This document shows positions 18,396 to 20,391 of a stretch of 20,391 bases of DNA, piece by piece (within the stretch, counting starts at the first letter, position 1; every line of letters starts with the position of its first letter). The position numbers and the translations under genes were made by a program. Location: contig BJOX01000264.1 in NCBI GenBank assembly GCA_009731375.1, positions 41,321 to 61,711 of the forward strand, given 5' to 3'. The stretch is from Paulinella micropora. Lineage: Eukaryota > Cercozoa > Imbricatea > Euglyphida. The notes beneath the pieces are model-generated. The model made no database searches. It saw only the letters and a program-made list of their open reading frames with translations, and was not told where the DNA came from.

Positions 18396-19165
18396 GTTAA
18401 GCAGCTGGGGCCCAACGGAGTGGCTGGCCGCAAATTATTTCGGCTTTACCGGGTAGAAATTCGCCGTGTCCGTTCCGCAAATTGCCCCTGGTTTTGCAAG
18501 TTATCACTATGCACTCGTTCAACCAGAAATATAGGGGGACCTTCTTTTTTCGGTGACACTAGATGTGAATTATATTATGCAAGGGGTTATGCAACGCCTA
18601 CCCTGTTCTGGACAAAATTCTAGAAATTTCGGGAAGAATTCGAATGCGTTCCCCACTTTCCAAGCGTGAAACTGTCTATTTTTCGCTGCCTTTCCCCAAC
18701 GAAAATGCGCAGCTCGCCTTTGTATGAAGTGCGGGTCGTGCTACACTGACTAGTACATAAGTATATATTTATAATATAGTTAGAGTATCGAGTGTGGTGG
18801 TTATGCGTGGTGTTAGTACTAGTGAATTTATTATCTTGGATTGGTTGATGCTTTATTTTTGTTGAGTGTGTTCTTCTTTTTCCAATAGTAAAACTCCTTC
18901 TCTCCATTGAACTTTTACCATCGGTATCTTTTTATTATTCTTTATCATAATATATCCTTTTGAAATTGTAAATCTACTACTTGTATTTTTTTCAGTGTCG
19001 TCGTTGATCATCCTGTATGTGTCTTTATATTTTAACAGTATTATTTTAAATATTAAATATTAACGGTTTCTATTGTATTTTTGTCCCTGCGGGCCGGCCG
19101 GTGTGTGTCTCTGTGGGCGGGGGGGTGTATGTATTGAAAAAGTGTGAGGAAGTGGCCCCCTATAC
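18396..19165. other. Unique, AT-rich sequence without a recognisable gene
   Basis: The first 330 bases are more balanced in composition and contain CCGCAAATT twice (48 bp apart); the rest is AT-rich. A 95-codon minus frame (18620-18907) contains two similar segments (SFTIGKRRTHS and SFTLGKWGTHS) but no known domain, and I do not support it as a gene. No tRNA-like fold was found. Confidence 0.5.
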
Positions 19166-19169
19166 TACT

Positions 19170-19170
<1 letters not shown>

Positions 19171-19200
<30 letters not shown>

Positions 19201-19251
19201 ATGTGTGTGTATGTATGTATGTATGACAGTATGTGTGTGTGTATGTATCGT
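19171..19251. repeat. TG / TGTA microsatellite
   Basis: TG and TATG units on the plus strand with one ACAG interruption. Confidence 0.95.
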
Positions 19252-19387
19252 AATTTACGGTATTCAATTGTATTTTTAGAGAATCAGTCGGAGGGGCACC
19301 TGGACGGGAAAACAATGCTAACCGGAAAATTCATTGATTACTGCGGACGTTTTTCAGTGGTCAAGTTTAACAACTCCAGAAGTTTTC

Positions 19388-19759
19388 TCTTCTTCTTCTT
19401 CGCTTTTATTGAGAGAACAATTTTACAATCGGGCTCAGGGAACGTCCACGTGAAAAGTATAGCTTGTAAGTTATACCTTTATCTAAGGTGGAAACCTAGT
19501 TATTCAGTTGATCGTATTAAAGGAAAATATTAAATTTGTATTTAGCGGCTCGGTATTATATATATCTAGTATTAATATTATTAATATTAATATTTATGTT
19601 TAGATATATTCAGTAGTGATAATATTATAATATGATATGAATATATATGTTATTGTAAAAGTGTAGTAGTTTATGTCTGGCGGCCCCCCCTCTCTTTTCT
19701 TTTTCGTGAGAAAAAGTGAAAGAGAGAGGAGGAAGTTGGGGCTGTGCGTGGTTGACCAT

Positions 19760-19763
<4 letters not shown>
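19388..19763 (+). repeat. Dispersed microsatellite-bounded repeat, copy 2
   Basis: Begins CTTCTTCTTCTTCGCTTTTA and ends GTGGTTGACCATATAC, immediately followed by a TC array. It has the same landmarks as copy 1 and is nearly identical outside the AT-rich middle. It contains a hairpin (about 19690-19725) in which CTCTCTTTTCTTTTTC faces GAAAAAGTGAAAGAGAG across GTGA, with one bulge. Confidence 0.93.

Positions 19764-19822
<59 letters not shown>
19764..19822. repeat. TC microsatellite between tandem repeat copies
   Basis: About 59 bases of pure TC joining the end of copy 2 to the CTTCTTCTTC start of copy 3. Confidence 0.97.
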
Positions 19823-19825
<3 letters not shown>

Positions 19826-20178
19826 TCTTCTTCGCTTTTATTGAGAGAACAATTTTACAATTGGACTCAGGGAACGTCCACGTGAAAAGTATAGCTAAAG
19901 TTATACCTTTATCTGTGGAAATCTAGTTATTCAATCGAGCGTATTAAGGAAAAATATTAAATTGATATTTAGCGGCTCGGTATTATATTAATATTATTTA
20001 TTAATATTTATGCTTAGATATATTGCGTAATGATATAATATTATTATGTTATAGATATATATGGCATTGTAAAGGTGTAGTCGTTTATGTCTGGCGGCCC
20101 ACCCCCTCTTTTCTTTTCATGAGAAAAAAGTGAAAGACAGGGGGGGAAGTTGGGACTGTGCGTGGTTGACCAGGTACG
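19823..20178 (+). repeat. Dispersed microsatellite-bounded repeat, copy 3 (tandem to copy 2)
   Basis: Same unit, about 435 bp after copy 2, more diverged (several small deletions, TTGGACTC for TCGGGCTC). Its hairpin is kept in altered form (CCCTCTTTTCTTTTCATGAG ... GAAAGACAGGGG). It ends GTTGACCAGGTAC and then runs into unrelated sequence rather than TC repeat. Confidence 0.9.
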
Positions 20179-20238
20179 TCGATTGATTCAGAGAGTTCTC
20201 CTTCAAGTGGCAGACAGGGGAGCAACCCTGGTGTTCCA

Positions 20239-20391
<153 letters not shown>

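Noticed and set aside
18620-18907. 95-codon minus-strand frame with two similar internal segments
   Set aside because: No recognised domain, AT-rich low-complexity content and no supporting context; noted only as unexplained.

Overview
The window looks like nuclear DNA of a microbial eukaryote, probably an alga or another protist. The signs are GT-AG introns, decayed retroelement pieces, three runs of N, and about 3 kb of simple repeats (TACA, CCTA, GATA, GA/TC, CA). I cannot name the lineage from sequence alone.

Positions 1-1015 hold two head-to-head fragments of what looks like a Penelope-type reverse transcriptase, followed by a perfect GC-rich hairpin. Positions 1016-2733 contain no gene I can support, only a 9-bp minisatellite.

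Positions 2735 to about 14061 (minus strand) are one very large gene for a non-ribosomal peptide synthetase (NRPS). With three introns removed it would encode about 3527 residues. Domain order is formyltransferase (F) - half condensation domain - adenylation (A1) - carrier (T1) - full condensation (C) - half condensation - adenylation (A2) - carrier (T2) - a membrane-embedded terminal region with three helix-hairpin plus left-handed beta-helix units, like the C-terminal part of bacterial epsilon-poly-lysine synthetase (Pls). The half-C+A cassette is present twice as a 2311-bp direct repeat with only two substitutions seen by eye, so both modules should load the same monomer. The inferred chemistry is loading and N-formylation of a first residue, condensation with a second identical residue, then release, transfer or polymerisation at the membrane. 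I know of no described enzyme that joins an F start domain to a Pls-type terminus.

Positions 14062-20391 are gene-poor. They hold three copies of a microsatellite-bounded dispersed repeat (one inverted, two in tandem), a frameshifted fragment of a non-LTR retrotransposon reverse transcriptase, a tandem pair of a ~490-bp unit with an A-rich end, about 1 kb of TACA repeat, a CCTA tract and several TC/CA tracts.

NRPS residue numbers count from the Met at 14061 with the three introns removed.
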